The notes: a model not told the origin generated them from the letters alone. Positions 49,560-62,580 are shown, counted from the first letter of the stretch. The stretch is 64,000 nt of DNA from Rhytidiadelphus loreus (GCA_947034895.1 OX344763.1:39493025-39557024), one strand, 5' to 3'. A program made the numbers and translations.

Positions 49560-50930
49560 TGTTCTTTGCCAATATATGATTTTCTTGATTTATATTATGG
49601 ATTTTTTTTTTGTATATTATGATTTTCTCTTTAAAAATTTATATTAATGCATTGAACTTGAATAGTATGAAGTTTGCAATCTTTAATGTTTAGATTAAAC
49701 AATTTCTCTTATTGATAATCATGTAATGTATCAAAATTTGTAGCTTCTCATATTCGTTGTGATAAGGGAATCAAAACATTGAATTTTCAAGATGACCTTT
49801 TATTTATTTATAAAATAACCTTTTAAGAGCAAAAATTTAAAATATGAGGTATTAAAAGTTCAAAATAAAGACTTAGGAAATAATAGTTGAGTATTTTTCC
49901 TTAATAAAAATTCTTTAAAAATTCTAATTATTGCAATGTACTAAAAAAACTCACTTGTTAGATGATTACGTTGTAAAGTGATTTTAATTTTTTAATTTAG
50001 TTTTCTATAATGTTTTGGAGATATTTTGGCCTATATAATAACATTTGTATCATTCATCAATTACCAAACATTGCTTTAGATTCCTATTCATGAATAGAAA
50101 ACTTGTTCATTATCAATTTTTTATAGTTTTTTTATATTAATGATGGCATCAATTATTTTATATCAATTTGATGGTTCATCTAAAATTTCACCTAAGAATT
50201 GGAGAGAGTTCATCTAGAATTTCACCTTATAGAACTTTATTATCTTTTAGCATATTTTTTACATCCATTGTTCAAAAGTGTGCCAATTGTGTAATATGAT
50301 AGTTAATAGATACAAAACATTGTAATTTTTTTGTAGATTTCATTCATTATTTGTCCATATGTTAGTAAGTTGATATGGCAACTTGATTGGTGATATTGTA
50401 TACCCTTACAATGACTAACATTTGATATTATTATACTAACAACATTTCAAGTTCTTTTTAATAACAACACCTAATATTCTTTTATGAACATCTATATGTT
50501 CTTCTTTACCAACAACATCACATGTATACTACTTACAAAATTTGATACAACTTTGTAAACAATCTTCAATACTAATTAACTAAGAATATTTAGTACCCTT
50601 TGTAGGCATCATTCAATATATTTTTGATTTTTAGGTAAGATTAGACATTGTTTTATTGATGACATCTGATACGACTTCATTGAAAAGATAGAATACAACT
50701 TTACAAACATCATTCTATACCTTTTTGTAGATAATATTGTGTACCACTTTGTTGGCAATATCCCATATTGGTTTATTGGTAAGATTAGATCCCATGCTAT
50801 AGTGACAACATGGTATTACTTTACATGCAATATTCATAATTCTTTGCAAACAACATTGGATATGGCTTGACTAATTGCATTTGACATTGCTTTCTTTATA
50901 TTCTATTATTGATTAAATTGTTCAAGTATT
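49560..50930 (+). repeat. Repeat F4, copy c
   Basis: Shares with copy b the TGATTTTCTCTTTAAA block, TTGAATAGTATGAAGTTTGC, GATGATTACGTTGTAAAG near 49961, CAAACATTGCTTTAGATTCC near 50067, and the minisatellite of about 30 bp to the right. The 79-bp array is missing. Confidence 0.6.
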
Positions 50931-52761
50931 ACCTATTAGAAGTCGCCTTTTTTTAGCCACTATAGGACAATAAGCTCTTGTGGAACTTTTGAAGGCTTAG
51001 GTAGGTTCGTACTAAGTTATTTTTGAATGGATGAAAGTAAATTTTTTAACAAAGATGTGTGCTTGTATTAGCACTGTAAAAATATAATTTTTTTCCTCAA
51101 TTGGATGCCTAAATAAAAAATTATGGGGCTCAAAAGTTTACAAGTAGCTTGCCCTCTCACAATCTATGCACTCAAATGGTCTGAAATTTTTTCCACAAAT
51201 TTCTATGGTAGTCTAGTACAAAGTAGTCTAGAGTTGTAGTTTTATAAAAATGTTTTAATATTTTAGTTGTAATCCATGCACTAGAAAGTGAATGTTTTGA
51301 ATACTTTTTGTGAAAATAGTCAATTAAAGATCTTTAGGAGGGTAGATATTGGATCTCTCTTTTTTGTAAGCCGTTGAATTTTTGGACTTGTGAGCACTCA
51401 TGTTCTTGTGAATATTTTTCATAGAGAGTTTAATATTCAATTTATTTTTTCTATCTATAATATATATTTAAATAGTTAGTTCAATGGTTGGTATAATCCA
51501 ACAGTTAATACGATAGCGAGATGCTAGTGTGAACTATCAATGTAAGATTATTCTTCTGATAGTTGATATAGCTAATAATTTTTGTCATAAAAAATTAACA
51601 CCCAAAATTTTCTAATGTCACATCTTTTGTTTTCTAAACAAAATGTGGAGCATATTAGTTAGTTGGGATAATTTTGGGCCTAAAGACTTTTTAAAAATTT
51701 AAAAATTGAATGATTTAAAAAAAAAAAAAAATTCAAATTTGTGTTGAATTATTATGACTTATTGTAAGGCTATACTATGAGTGTTTTTTCATTTTTAGCA
51801 ATTATTGAATGAGAATTTTGTTGCATAATTACAAATCACAATTGTCAATCAAAACATCAATCAAAATCAACACAAGAGAGTGTCAAAAACACCCTCTCAA
51901 ATTTAAAAACTCCAAACCCTAGTTGACAAGAACAAATTGTCAACTTCTACATCAAGTTCTTAAATGACTAGGGACTCCCTAAAACCATAACATGGGTTAA
52001 AGAAACTATCCTAATCCAATACATAATACACCATGATATGCTTTAACACTAGATGCCAAGTTTAACAATTTCTTACAGTAAAACTTAATTTAATTCAAGT
52101 TTCATTGCTTTTACTAATAGAGTGTGGTTTACAATTGATGAATACAAACCTAAACCATGAGTTCACAAAGCAATATATACAACTCCTATGAATAATTAAT
52201 TGATGATGAAAAAGTTGTAGTAAAACAACTTCAAAAAATAATTTGGTATTGGTTTATAAATTGAAGGTGTCAAATTTGAATTATGAACTACATCTACACG
52301 GCTAGATTTACAATTTTTATCATCAATATTTTAAAATTAAAATTAAAACTTGAAGGCAAAAATTCCTTCCATTACTAATTACATCTAAATATTGATAGTT
52401 TTAGAGTAATGTCTATTGCAATGGATTTGTAATTATAAATATTTTTATATAATAATTTCAAAACTAAACAAATAAATAATTCGAGTTCATTTTCAAAGGT
52501 CACTTTTGTAATTGCATAAGATAGGATTCTAATAATCAATTATAGAATATTAATGAAAATTTTATTTTGAAATTTGTACAAATCAAGTGTTATTTAACTA
52601 GCACAAGAACTATGGAAAATTTGGATGGATGAAAAATGAATCCCTTGAAGTTTAAAGGATGCTTTGCATTCTACAAGAAAATGGATTCTAGAACTCTCAA
52701 GAATTAACCCTTTAAACTCGACACAATTGTTTTCAAAAATGTAATTTTCTATTCCTACTTT

Positions 52762-52763
<2 letters not shown>
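50931..52763. other. AT-rich sequence, nothing firm
   Basis: A phrase near 51300-51345 (TTTTTGTGAAAATAGTCAATT then CTTTAGGAGGGTA) resembles the right end of a TTAA element, but no left end was found. 52260-52760 shows weak F4-type similarity to 43.2-43.9 kb. Confidence 0.35.

Positions 52764-52834
<71 letters not shown>
52764..52834. repeat. (AT)n microsatellite, 71 bp
   Basis: Uninterrupted alternating A and T. The 84-codon minus frame across it is Ile/Tyr repeats and not a gene. Confidence 0.95.
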
Positions 52835-52839
<5 letters not shown>

Positions 52840-53289
52840 GAAAGTCAAAGTACACTCAATGGTATTACAAAATGTTAAACAAGGTGCACATCAAATGATG
52901 CATTTTACAACACATTTTGTATATTAGAAAGTCATATGAGTAGATAATTTGTGCACTATTCACTAACCTCATCATGTTGACATGCATATAGAGATCACAA
53001 CAAAAAAAATTCTAAGTGAACTAAGCTATCTAATGGTACATCCCAACCAAACATATAATTAAAAAAATAAAAATTTTCCAAAGTTTGAAAAGAAATCCAT
53101 TTAGAGTTTCAGGTGTAGGCTTATACACACTTTGGCACTAGTTCATTAGTACTAGGAAGATAAATAGATAAACACCAATTTTATGAACTTCAAAAAACAA
53201 TACATACAAATTGCATTTGCAAATGCCAAATGCTGCATTTAACTACTTCTGGACTTTCAAAGGGTCCAAAATTAATAATAGAAAAAAAA

Positions 53290-53425
53290 TGGTCATTTGG
53301 AGATTATACAAAAACATCAGGAAATCCATGCAAAACATTGGGAGATCAATACAAAACATCTAAAGATCTATACAAACATTGGGAGATCAATACAAAACAT
53401 CTAAAGATCTATACAAACATCTGGA
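53290..53425 (+). repeat. Minisatellite, 41-bp (about 20+21) unit
   Basis: ACATTGGGAGATCAATACAA begins at 53335 and again at 53376, and the whole 41-bp unit is identical in both. Each unit is itself made of two related halves (AGATCAATACAAAACAT and AGATCTATACAAACAT), and one or two more diverged halves precede it. An 88-codon frame covers it by chance. Confidence 0.85.
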
Positions 53426-54301
53426 GCTCTCTAGATGTTATTATCTGGAATCTTTTGAATTTTTTGTCCAGAATTCACTCAAAAGTTCAAAAGTAATTAA
53501 ATGTGACATCATAGTATGAATAGTATAGCATCATATAGTATCATATATTGTGGTATATTAGTGTACTTTTTGCATATTTTCTAGTGTATATTGTGAAGTT
53601 TGTATGTCTTCCACAACTTGAATCATAGCAATCTTATCCCATTTGATGCACTTCAAGATTTTTAACATGCACTCTATCAAATCTTTGCAAGTTTCATGTT
53701 ACACTATATCATATGCTTTGAATGACTGCTTTTGTCTCCTCAGATATTAGGAAAAAGAGTAGTCTATTGGTACCAAGGATTAGTGCCAAAGCATGGTGTC
53801 CAAGGAACATGTTGGCATTAGCTTGATGTCAATATGGGCATTTGGCACCATCCTCTAACACTAAGTTCCATATTGCCTCAAGACCACCATTCTACATATA
53901 AAGGAATGAGGGATCACAAGGGTTAAAGTAGAAATGCCTATTACCATCCAAATTAGAAATACAAACGAATATTTTTAGGGAACATTACCTTAGAGATCAT
54001 ATAAGAATTTCACTTATTCTCCATATTAGGACAAATCTTATTGTAGAAAATGCATCTATAAACATTGTATCTAATACATTATTGATTTTTTTATTAGTTC
54101 TCAAGTGAATTTCTTGAAAAACACTAAGTTATCACAAGCAAAGGCCATGAAAATCCCCCCACAAACCCATAATCAATATTTTTTTACCTTTAATTCTAAA
54201 ACAAATGTCCTCAAATCACTAAATTATATCCTAAACCAACTTCTTGGAAGCACTTCCCAAATGAATGAATGATTCAATCTGCTAAATAACCCATTAATTG
54301 C
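53426..54301. other. AT-rich spacer
   Basis: Short TAGTATCATATAGTATCATATA-like repeats near 53515-53550 only. Confidence 0.4.
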
Positions 54302-55234
54302 TTAACCTCTAAAGTTTTTTGACTATGCTTTCATCAAAAATGTTCCACAATTGCCATTTCTAGTACAAGTACCAAATTTTAGAAAAAAAACATTTGGGGA
54401 CATATTTAAATCTAGGATCTTATAGTACGTTAGTTTGAGAAGATGTGAAAAAAAATTCAGAATCTTCCACTATGTAGATTGCAAGATATTAGCATTTGAA
54501 GTGACAAAAATCTTTTTTGGAGCTCTATGAAAAACAAGACAGTTGCACTTCACAAGTTCACATTTGTATGAAAAAATGTCCAAAATGGTGATGTTGTTTG
54601 GGATTCATTCTTCAAGGCAAGTTGACTTCATCCTTGAAGAAAATTCAGATCATTTGGAGTTGTACAACATATAGGAAAAAAATAGTAAGTAGAAAGTAGT
54701 AGATAATGATTCAAAATACTACATTGTTAAGAATTTAGTTAAGGAATTGAAAAATGCCAATCGTAATGGTTGTAATGTTGTAATAAACAATCGACATTCT
54801 ATTATTTTATTTTATTTTCCAAAATATTGAAAATTGAGTTCAATAAAGGACTTCAAGTTTATTTTGGAGTAGAAAATCCATAATTGAACACCAACTAAAA
54901 CTCTTCATAACTTTCATCTCCTTAATCAATTCAGAATGATTGAAAACCTTTCACATATTTATAAATCTAGAAAAACAATTCCAATTTTTTGTTTATGAAA
55001 AAAGTGATTTTTTTATTTGCGTGAAATGCCCATCCGAGAAAAAAACTTACGTATCCCACAATAACTTTTGAACCATGTAGTCAAAACTTATGAAAATTGT
55101 TGGTCTCTAAAGAAAAACCTTGTTCCCATGTTGTGTGAAAATTTTAAGATAAAAGAATAAAAAAATCCATTTGTAGTGAGTTGCACAAAATTGCTATGTT
55201 GCTGAAAAATGCAGTTTGGTCTTGTAGGGGTTAT
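54302..55234 (+). mobile_element. TTAA element copy 9 (933 bp)
   Basis: Left end TTAACCTCTAAAG, right end GGTCTTGTAGGGGTTAT (last base mutated). In reverse complement the interior follows copies 5 and 6 closely (for example CTAGTACAAGTACCAAATTT near the left end is the complement of sequence near the right end of copy 6). Non-coding. Confidence 0.7.
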
Positions 55235-56430
55235 GCAATATTAAATAAGCATATTTTCATTTATTAAAAGTCCCAAATTTATCCCCCATTCAATTCATCC
55301 AATTGCAACTTTGACTTGATTTTGAAGTTACCGATAAGTGGTTAACACAAAGTCCCAAATTGGGTTGATTGCATAAGTGACGAAATTGGCTCTTGGGTGG
55401 TGCTTATAGGCACGTCCAACTTAATCCTCGTTGCATGAGTGGCTTGGTTACTCTACCAAAACCCAAGCAAGCCCACTCAAATTCAATGACGATTGCGCAC
55501 TACTAAGAGATCACGCCAATTATAATATCCAATGTGGCTTGCTCTCCATTGTCCTCACACCAATGGGATGTTTTTTTGCCCCCAACAAGAGCAACGTCCC
55601 TTTCGTTCCCATGTGAGAAGCACTCTTTAATTTCATGTAGCCGACCGACCAAAGGGGGCGGCGCAATGGAGTCTGTTTTCAGGCCACCTCCCCAATGACT
55701 GCGATGCCCACGCCATAAGCTTAGTTAGTGATCCCCATCACGACCGGCTTTCCGTTCCCATCTCGCTTTGCTCTTTGATGGTAAGTTAAGGTAAAGAAGT
55801 TTTACTCAGTTCCGCGCTGCAACCGGCCGCCCAATGAGGCCTGAAACCTTGCTGCAATATTCGATGAGAAAATGAGCACCCCCATGTGGCCGGTGAAAAA
55901 GACTTGTTGGGGTCATTTCAGGAATAATTTTTCCACCTTTTGCAATTCTTTTCCTGAATGTGAATGTGAGGTGGGAAACCCAATAATCACCTGTGCTATA
56001 AGGGAGCCAACCCATTTTCGACCGCTTCAGGAATTACACATATATGGAGCGCAAGTTTCTTGAGTGGGGAAATTTTCCCATGTACAGAAACAGAGTTTGG
56101 AAGGATTCCGTAATTTTTCAGACTTTTTTGGGGTCAAAACATAATTACCAAGAATGTCTTAGCTAAAGATTTTGTTTGACCTATATTGGTCATATAGGTC
56201 TTCTTTTTTCTAACCAAGGGCTAGTTGCAACATCAACTAAGGGTTGGTTGCAATATCGAGAGACTTGTAGCCAATCACAATGTGCCGCAACTGCACACTG
56301 GGAAGTGCACCATAACTAATCACTATTCATCTCTACATGCACAGAAAGAGAGCACCCTACATTGCCAATATGGAGGGAAGGTGATCAAAATGGATTGGTT
56401 CCCATACTCTAACATAAGGTAAGGTAAGGG
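55235..56430. other. Less AT-rich unique block
   Basis: 55320-56420 has balanced composition, with phrases such as GTAAGTTAAGGTAAAG (55781). Frames on both strands near 55806-56063 overlap and show no domain. Possibly a gene flank. Confidence 0.35.
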
Positions 56431-56431
56431 A

Positions 56432-56519
56432 GCCCATTGTGGGTAAAATTATATTAGTGGTGTGTGTACATCTTAGAACTCAAATGTACACTAGTATGAC
56501 AATTTTGCCCACAATGGAC
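56432..56519. mobile_element. Short foldback MITE (about 88 bp)
   Basis: CCCATTGTGGGTAAAATT at the left pairs with AATTTTGCCCACAATGG at the right; GTGTACA/TGTACAC extends the stem. GAGC lies just outside on the left and GCTC on the right, so the terminal repeat may be slightly longer. Confidence 0.6.
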
Positions 56520-56605
56520 TTGCTCACATTTTGCCCACATTCAATATGTGTAACATTGTGAAAGAAGACTAAAAACAGAGATACACTATTATATTGGTAG
56601 TATTA

Positions 56606-57057
56606 GAGCATTTGCAATGGAATTGGCTTCCAGGATGGTAAGAGTATAACAAAGGGGAAACTCCAAAAAAACAGTCTCCAATACAATTGGTATTGGTCTC
56701 TTGTTATTTGTGGATTTGCCACTCTCTTTCTCAAATTTAGCAAGTTGGTGGGATGTAAAGGGCATTCAATTTGACTTACAATAAGGAGATTCATAATTGT
56801 CATTCATTTTCAAGCATTGTTTTCGATGTGCCAATAAATTGGATCTTCCCTTTTTTTTTCATAAAAAGTCCTTTTTCAATGTAAAATCTTTTATTTTCCT
56901 TCTTTTTATAATACAAAAAAGTCCATTTGAAGTTTGGATTGTTGGCTTTTCATTGGGTCAATTTAAAAAAAAATCATTGGAATGGAATGAAGTCTGCAAC
57001 CCTCCACTCAAAAATTCTGGTACTATCCTTATTTATGGTCATGCACTAGAGATGCTT
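56606..57057. mobile_element. Tourist/Harbinger-type MITE, diverged (452 bp)
   Basis: Ends GAGCATTTGCAATGG and (complement of the right) AAGCATCTCTAGTG resemble the GAGCATCTCCA(A/G)TGG-type end. TTA lies on both sides (56603-56605, 57058-57060), fitting a 3-bp duplication. No coding capacity; the 92-codon frame inside is fortuitous. Confidence 0.5.
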
Positions 57058-57178
57058 TTATATCATCTACTATAGAGAGTTTATTATGGCAAGTTTGACT
57101 AGAGAGGTGACCATGTGGGTTATTCGGATATTAAAAAAATTAGGACTAAGTTGGAAGTACTTACCTATTATTGTCCAT

Positions 57179-58078
57179 TTAATCCCTAAAATTATTTCAT
57201 ATTTAGAGGCCTAAAATAGCTTCATATTACTTGTCCCCAAAGCAAGGCTAAAATGTTCATCTATATTTATTTTTTAACAAATCCATCCATAGGATTGTGT
57301 AGCTAACTTGTTCAAGTACATCATCCCAAAATTTTAGATTGAATATCCCCAGCAATTTCAAGTTTAATGTCCCTAAACTTCAAAATGTAGTTTTTTCTAG
57401 CCCTTCCTAAAGGTGAAGTTTTGTCTTTCAACATTTTAAGGCAAAAATACATATGCTCTATAAATTGTGCATTTTAGTCAATATGTTGGAAAATGGTTTG
57501 AAAATCCATGAAAAAAATTTAATAAAAAAAACCCTTTCATATTTATCTTTCAAAAAATGAAAAAGAGGAAGATGAATATAAATAAATAAAAACTAAAACT
57601 AAATTGCTAATAAATTTTATAAAAAATTGAGAAACGTTAATCCAAATGTTAAGAATGTTCTAGTAAACAATCAACATCTTTTATTTTGTTTTTATTTGTA
57701 AATTTTCAAAATTGAATTCAACAAACAATTGTATGTATTTTTTCTATCTTCATTGCCCGTAAAATGAAACTCTTCATAACTCTTAGCTAATTATTTGTAG
57801 TTGAATGGTTCAAATGATTTTAAGTAGGTTTAGTTGGATTAATTAATCTTTTTTTAGAATAATTTTTTGCTCCACGGTTTGACACTGAAATAAAAAAAAA
57901 CTTCAGACTCTTGCAACATTTATCAAAATGATGTGAAACAAAGCTTTACAAGTAGATTAGGATAATTAACATCCATCCTTAAAATTCAATGCAAGTTTTT
58001 TAAATTATAAAGTCAATAGAGACTACTTGAGTTCTCACAAAATCCAAAGTAGGTTCCTTAGTCCTTGAGGGTTTTTAA
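57179..58078 (+). mobile_element. TTAA element copy 10 (900 bp)
   Basis: Left end TTAATCCCTAAAA, right end CCTTGAGGGTTTTTAA. The interior block AAACTCTTCATAACT (near 57768) and the preceding AAACAATCAACAT block match copy 9 in the same orientation. Ends are eroded, so this is older than copies 1, 6 and 11. Confidence 0.5.
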
Positions 58079-58376
58079 CCAATTGAACACCTTTTAGACA
58101 AACGGTATTGTCATACAAATGTTTTGGGCATTGAAAAATTAGACTCAAGAAAACCCAAGTAAAATCTCATTCTCATTTTTCTAACACAACACGTAACTTC
58201 TATGAATTTCCAAAGTGAAATGCCTTTAAAATAAATAAAAATGTTTCTAGACAAGGGTCATGAGCATCCCATAAGAAAGCAACGATTAAACACTCTTTGA
58301 CCTATGCAATTCACTATTGTTTTTTGCTATCATTATAGGAGAAAATTATGTAATGTGTTAAAGAAAAATGGACAAA

Positions 58377-58620
58377 TGGTCAATTTCATTAAAATGGCGG
58401 TATTCCATTAAAATGGCACAAAATGAAACCATTGAAAGAATGAAAACAATGGAAAGATTGTCTAAGGGGAGTGGAAATGCGTGAACTAGGATTAGTTTGA
58501 ATGTGTTAGGCATAAAATTGGCACACATATGACCCTATCACGGTACACTTATTATCTTTTGTAGAAGATATTCCATTAAAATGGCGTGTGGAATACTGCC
58601 ATTTTAACAAAATTGACCAT
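58377..58620. mobile_element. MITE, 244 bp, with 32-bp terminal inverted repeats
   Basis: The left end 58377-58408, starting ATGGTCAATTT and ending TATTCCA, is complementary to 58589-58620 with about three mismatches. TTAAAATGGC occurs twice near the left end and in both strands near the right. A partial relative (GTCAATTTCATTAGATTGG) lies at 61850. No clear flanking duplication. Confidence 0.65.
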
Positions 58621-59949
58621 ATAAAGTATGTATATGACCTAAAGTACCCCAATACATAATTGAGCATAATTCCTAATAATTGAACTTTAAAAAATGATTG
58701 TCCTTGAAAGAACAATTAGAAATTTGGATAGCCAGTCTTACATAGTACCTAGATCAAAAGTTATGTTGCCAAGAAGTTTTTTAGGTAGGATACTAGGCAA
58801 CTTCTAAGAAATCTTGCAAAATCCACTTTTACTTTTGTCAAGTATGTAGGTAAGATGATATAGTAAACAATGGTTAAATGTAAACAAAAAAGTAACACAA
58901 AACTATCAGTAGTACAAAAAATACACACCAAGAAGAATCATAGTATGTTGATAAATTTAGGTATGTTAACACCAAAAGGTATGTTTTTATTTTAACTTCA
59001 AATGATATAATCTTGTTAACTATGTGTCAAGGTTTCAAAAACCAATTGCACACTAATCTCTTTTGATTTCATATGGTTGGATTTCAAAACAATTTTTTTT
59101 CTTCATTTAAGATCAATGCATTTATAAAAAAGAGAATGACAAATTTCAACAAATCTTGCTCAAAATATACCTGTTCCTTCAAGTGTTTTTAACTTCACCT
59201 TTGTTGAGTCCCAAAATCATGAAATATGTCAGAAGGGTGAAATGTTGATTTAAGGAACCATTTAGAATTATAGTGCTATGAGTGTTCCATGGTACGGGGT
59301 GAATTTGATCATCTGTGGCAAATAATTTTTTTTTGCATTTCTCCCTCCGAGAAACATTCAAAGCATTATTCCAAAGGGATTTGCGCAAATCACCCCCAAT
59401 TCATATGCTTGGCCTTAGAAACTAGCATGAATCTCCAATTAAAACATGCATAACATTGTTCACCATTACTTTTTGTTCTCTTTAACTTGAAGTTAAGAGT
59501 GAGGTGTCCCAAATAAAATGCCACAAAGTGAACAAATGTCCATGTATCAAACAAAGTATTAGTCCCTTCTTTTGAGCTAACACCCAAACCCTTCTATAAT
59601 GTTTCAGATATCATATGCTCTCTTTGACAATGTTATGTTTTCCCTATGTAGCAAATGATCAGTTTTGTATTTTCTATCTTCTCCTAGACAAAATAGTGAA
59701 ATCGGGTTGACTCATACTATTTTCTTGACATTTGACACTATATAAATATTTACTATTATTGTACACAAGAATGCACTACTTTAAATTAGGTGGTGCTATA
59801 ATTGGAACTCATGAACCTCTATGTATGCAAATAGAAATATTTGTAAAAGTATTTGTTGACTGTAGTGGCTTGTAGGATAACTTTCTTGGGGGTAAGACAA
59901 TCTAATTGTTAAGGCAACCTAATTTCACTATTTTGTGTGTGAAATTCCA
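58621..59949. other. AT-rich intergenic sequence
   Basis: Nothing recognised. Confidence 0.4.
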
Positions 59950-59977
59950 AAACCCTAAACCCTAAACCCTAAACCCT
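59950..59977 (+). repeat. Interstitial telomere-type repeat, (AAACCCT)4
   Basis: Four exact units of the Arabidopsis-type plant telomere repeat. It sits 15 bp left of TTAA element copy 11. Such short interstitial runs can arise from end repair or as a promoter 'telo box'; no gene start is visible here. Confidence 0.9.
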
Positions 59978-59992
59978 ATATTCCAACAATTG

Positions 59993-60924
59993 TTAACCCC
60001 TAAAGGACCAGGGCCATTCTTCTGTCAAAAACTACTCAAAACTGCCATTTTTGCTGCATTCATCCAAAAAAACAAAAAAAATACTTTTTTTAGAATCTAA
60101 CCGTAGGATCTTGTACTTTACTAGTCTAGTATCATGTGGTAAAAATTTCATGGAGTTTGACCGTACAGATTGGAAGATATTAGCATTTAAAGTTGAAAAA
60201 AGAAAGTTTCTTTTAACACTAGCCTGCAATTTCAGATGACTTTGAATGCCATTTGGGGAAAAAAATTACACCATGGACCCTGAATTTAAAATTTTTTGTG
60301 TTGAAGAATTGAGTTGAAAGTCTAGAAAAAAAAATTAAAAAAAAACACGATTGATTTTCATTCTTTAAAAAATTGTTCAGTAGAAGTAGGTCCAAGATTG
60401 AAAGAAAAACTAAATCTTTAATAGCTTTAAAATGGGATTGGAACACAATAATCACAACGGCGAGATTGTTCTAAATAGAAAAGTTAACCTTGTCAAACAA
60501 TTTTTTTTGAAAAATTGTGAAAATTGCATTCAGAATTGAATCCTATAAGTTATTTTTTCAAAAAGATGCTCAAACTGCCCGAAAAACAAGATTGTTCATA
60601 ACTTTCACATTACTAATCCAAATGGAATGAATCAAAGCTTCACATGTAGACAAAAATATGATCTTTAAGAAGAAAAAAATTAAAAAACTAATTTCAAATT
60701 TTTGTAGATTTATTTTTCTGCCCGGTGACGTGTAAATTATGTTTAAGATGCTATAACTTTTGCTCTCTGGCACCAATTGAAATAAAATTTATATTCGCAC
60801 AAAGCTCATAAGTTTTCCTATCTTATGAGAAAGTTTCAAAAAAATTCACTGAAAATTGAGATCATAGGAACTTGCCCGAAATCCATTTTGTCCCCCGAGG
60901 GGACAATGGTCCTTTAGGGGTTAA
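59993..60924 (+). mobile_element. TTAA element copy 11 (932 bp, both ends intact)
   Basis: Left end TTAACCCCTAAAGGACC, right end GGTCCTTTAGGGGTTAA: 17-bp perfect terminal inverted repeats. The length equals copy 1 within one base, and the interior is its reverse complement (for example TCCCCCGAGGGGA near 60894 against TCCCCTCGGGGGA in copy 1). This is the best reference copy for the family. Non-coding. Confidence 0.8.
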
Positions 60925-61500
60925 GGCAATCTAATTCCAAATATGAACTCAAAATTTCTATCCACGGTAAATAATAAATTCCAACATTCCCCCAAAGAGA
61001 CGGTTGGAGTGGTTCTCCCTGCTCCTCTAAAGGGATCCCTAATTGCAGGGGATTGAGGCTGGTGTAGTTTTTCAGGGATGGGCGGCCCAAGTTCCTGGGT
61101 ACATGTTCCCCATGTGAAGAGAACAACAAACCCATGCCCTCCGTGCTGGGATGAATATGCTTTCTCTTTGCACTACCAAAAACAAACAAACAAATAATTT
61201 CAGCAATTGATTCCCCGGTCCCCTGCAATCCATCCACCCTCAATCAGCTTTTTAAGATGCCCAAATCAATTGGACATAAGGTAAGTAAGTACACCTAATT
61301 AATTGTGCGTCCTCCACATAAGCAATGGAGCATTGTTCCTATTATTCAATACCCTAACTAAAGGTGGAAAAATCCAACTGAAAAACGTCCATCCATCCCT
61401 AGACTCATTCTTTGGCAAGTAGACTTCCAGTGAAAGTGTTCCTAGCTAAAAGTGCAATTAAATTGTTCCCATACATAATTGTTGTTGGTAGAATGTTGGA
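60925..61500. other. Less AT-rich unique block
   Basis: 60985-61260 has balanced composition; a 109-codon minus frame at 60914-61243 is open but has no domain I recognise. GTAAGTAAGTA lies at 61280. Confidence 0.3.
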
Positions 61501-62340
61501 TTACTTTATGGTTTCAATGGCCCTAGGGAGATTCTACTTTGAAAATTCACAGTAATTACATGCCTTACTAGAAAAAATTATGTATTTTTTATATTCATGA
61601 TTTTCAATTGCTAATACCAAAAAATAAAATGAAATAAAGAAAAATCTTGAAAAAAGTGCCTCCAATCATGTTGAATTCGAGGTTGAACTGCCTAGTTTGA
61701 TGGTTTTGGGTGTTTTTGCCTTAATCTTTTTTGTTGGATCTTTTTAGGAGTCAAAAGAGTATTCTTGATTTTTCTTCTTATGCATTTGTTGGACACTCTA
61801 TAAATGAATTATAAATTTTCAAAATAGGTGTATCTAAAAGGAATAAATGTCAATTTCATTAGATTGGTGGTATTCCACACGTACTATATTAATGCGCCAC
61901 ATATCTTTACAAAGGTTCTGTTTTAAGCCACAAATTTAGACATGTATAGATTTGGATTCAAGCCACACGTCTTGAACTATACAATAGCACCAATTTAATG
62001 ACATTGATATTCATAGAAGTTGTATATTTTAGGCAAATATATGTAATAGTTGATTATAGAAAGGAGTAGGAATTAGGTGCAATTACATTGATGAATATAA
62101 GTTTATCAAATAAGTTTTCAATTGAAAGAATCCAAAATCCAAAAGCTTTAAATAATATTTTATTATATTAATTATATATTTGATATTAAGGCTAATATGT
62201 ACATCCTCATAGTCAATTGTATGTATTTGTAGTCCAAATTTTATGATTTAAATTTTGATTGAATATGTTATGGTATGTTAGTTTTAGGTATTTGCACATT
62301 ATCTATTATGAAAATACTATGAGCATCTTTAAACAATACA
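61501..62340. other. AT-rich spacer with a partial MITE end
   Basis: 61850-61885 matches the left end of the 58377 MITE; its partner end was not found. Confidence 0.4.
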
Positions 62341-62580
62341 CTGGAATCAAACCATAACCACATTTCCTACCACATTGTGTACTGTGTATACTATTGTAGA
62401 TTGGATTTACAAACTTAGATTCAAAGACTTGAGAACTGATGCCATAGTCTCTATCCATGGAACCAAACTGTAATCACATTTCCTAACCACATTGTGTACT
62501 ATATGTACTGTTGAATATGATTGGATTTGGAAACTTAGATTCAAAGACTAGAGAGTTGATGCCATAGTCTCTATCCATGG
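62341..62580 (+). repeat. Tandem duplication, 120-bp unit, two copies
   Basis: CCATAGTCTCTATCCATGG ends at 62460 and again at 62580, and the rest of the 120-bp unit matches with few differences. Confidence 0.9.

Noticed and set aside
52704..52720. TTAACCCTTTAAAC as another TTAA-element end
   Set aside because: It matches only the first few bases and no partner end or shared interior was found.
52594..52848. 84-codon minus frame
   Set aside because: Half of it is the (AT)n microsatellite read as Ile/Tyr.
60914..61243. 109-codon minus frame
   Set aside because: No domain; starts inside the right end of TTAA element copy 11 and lacks support.
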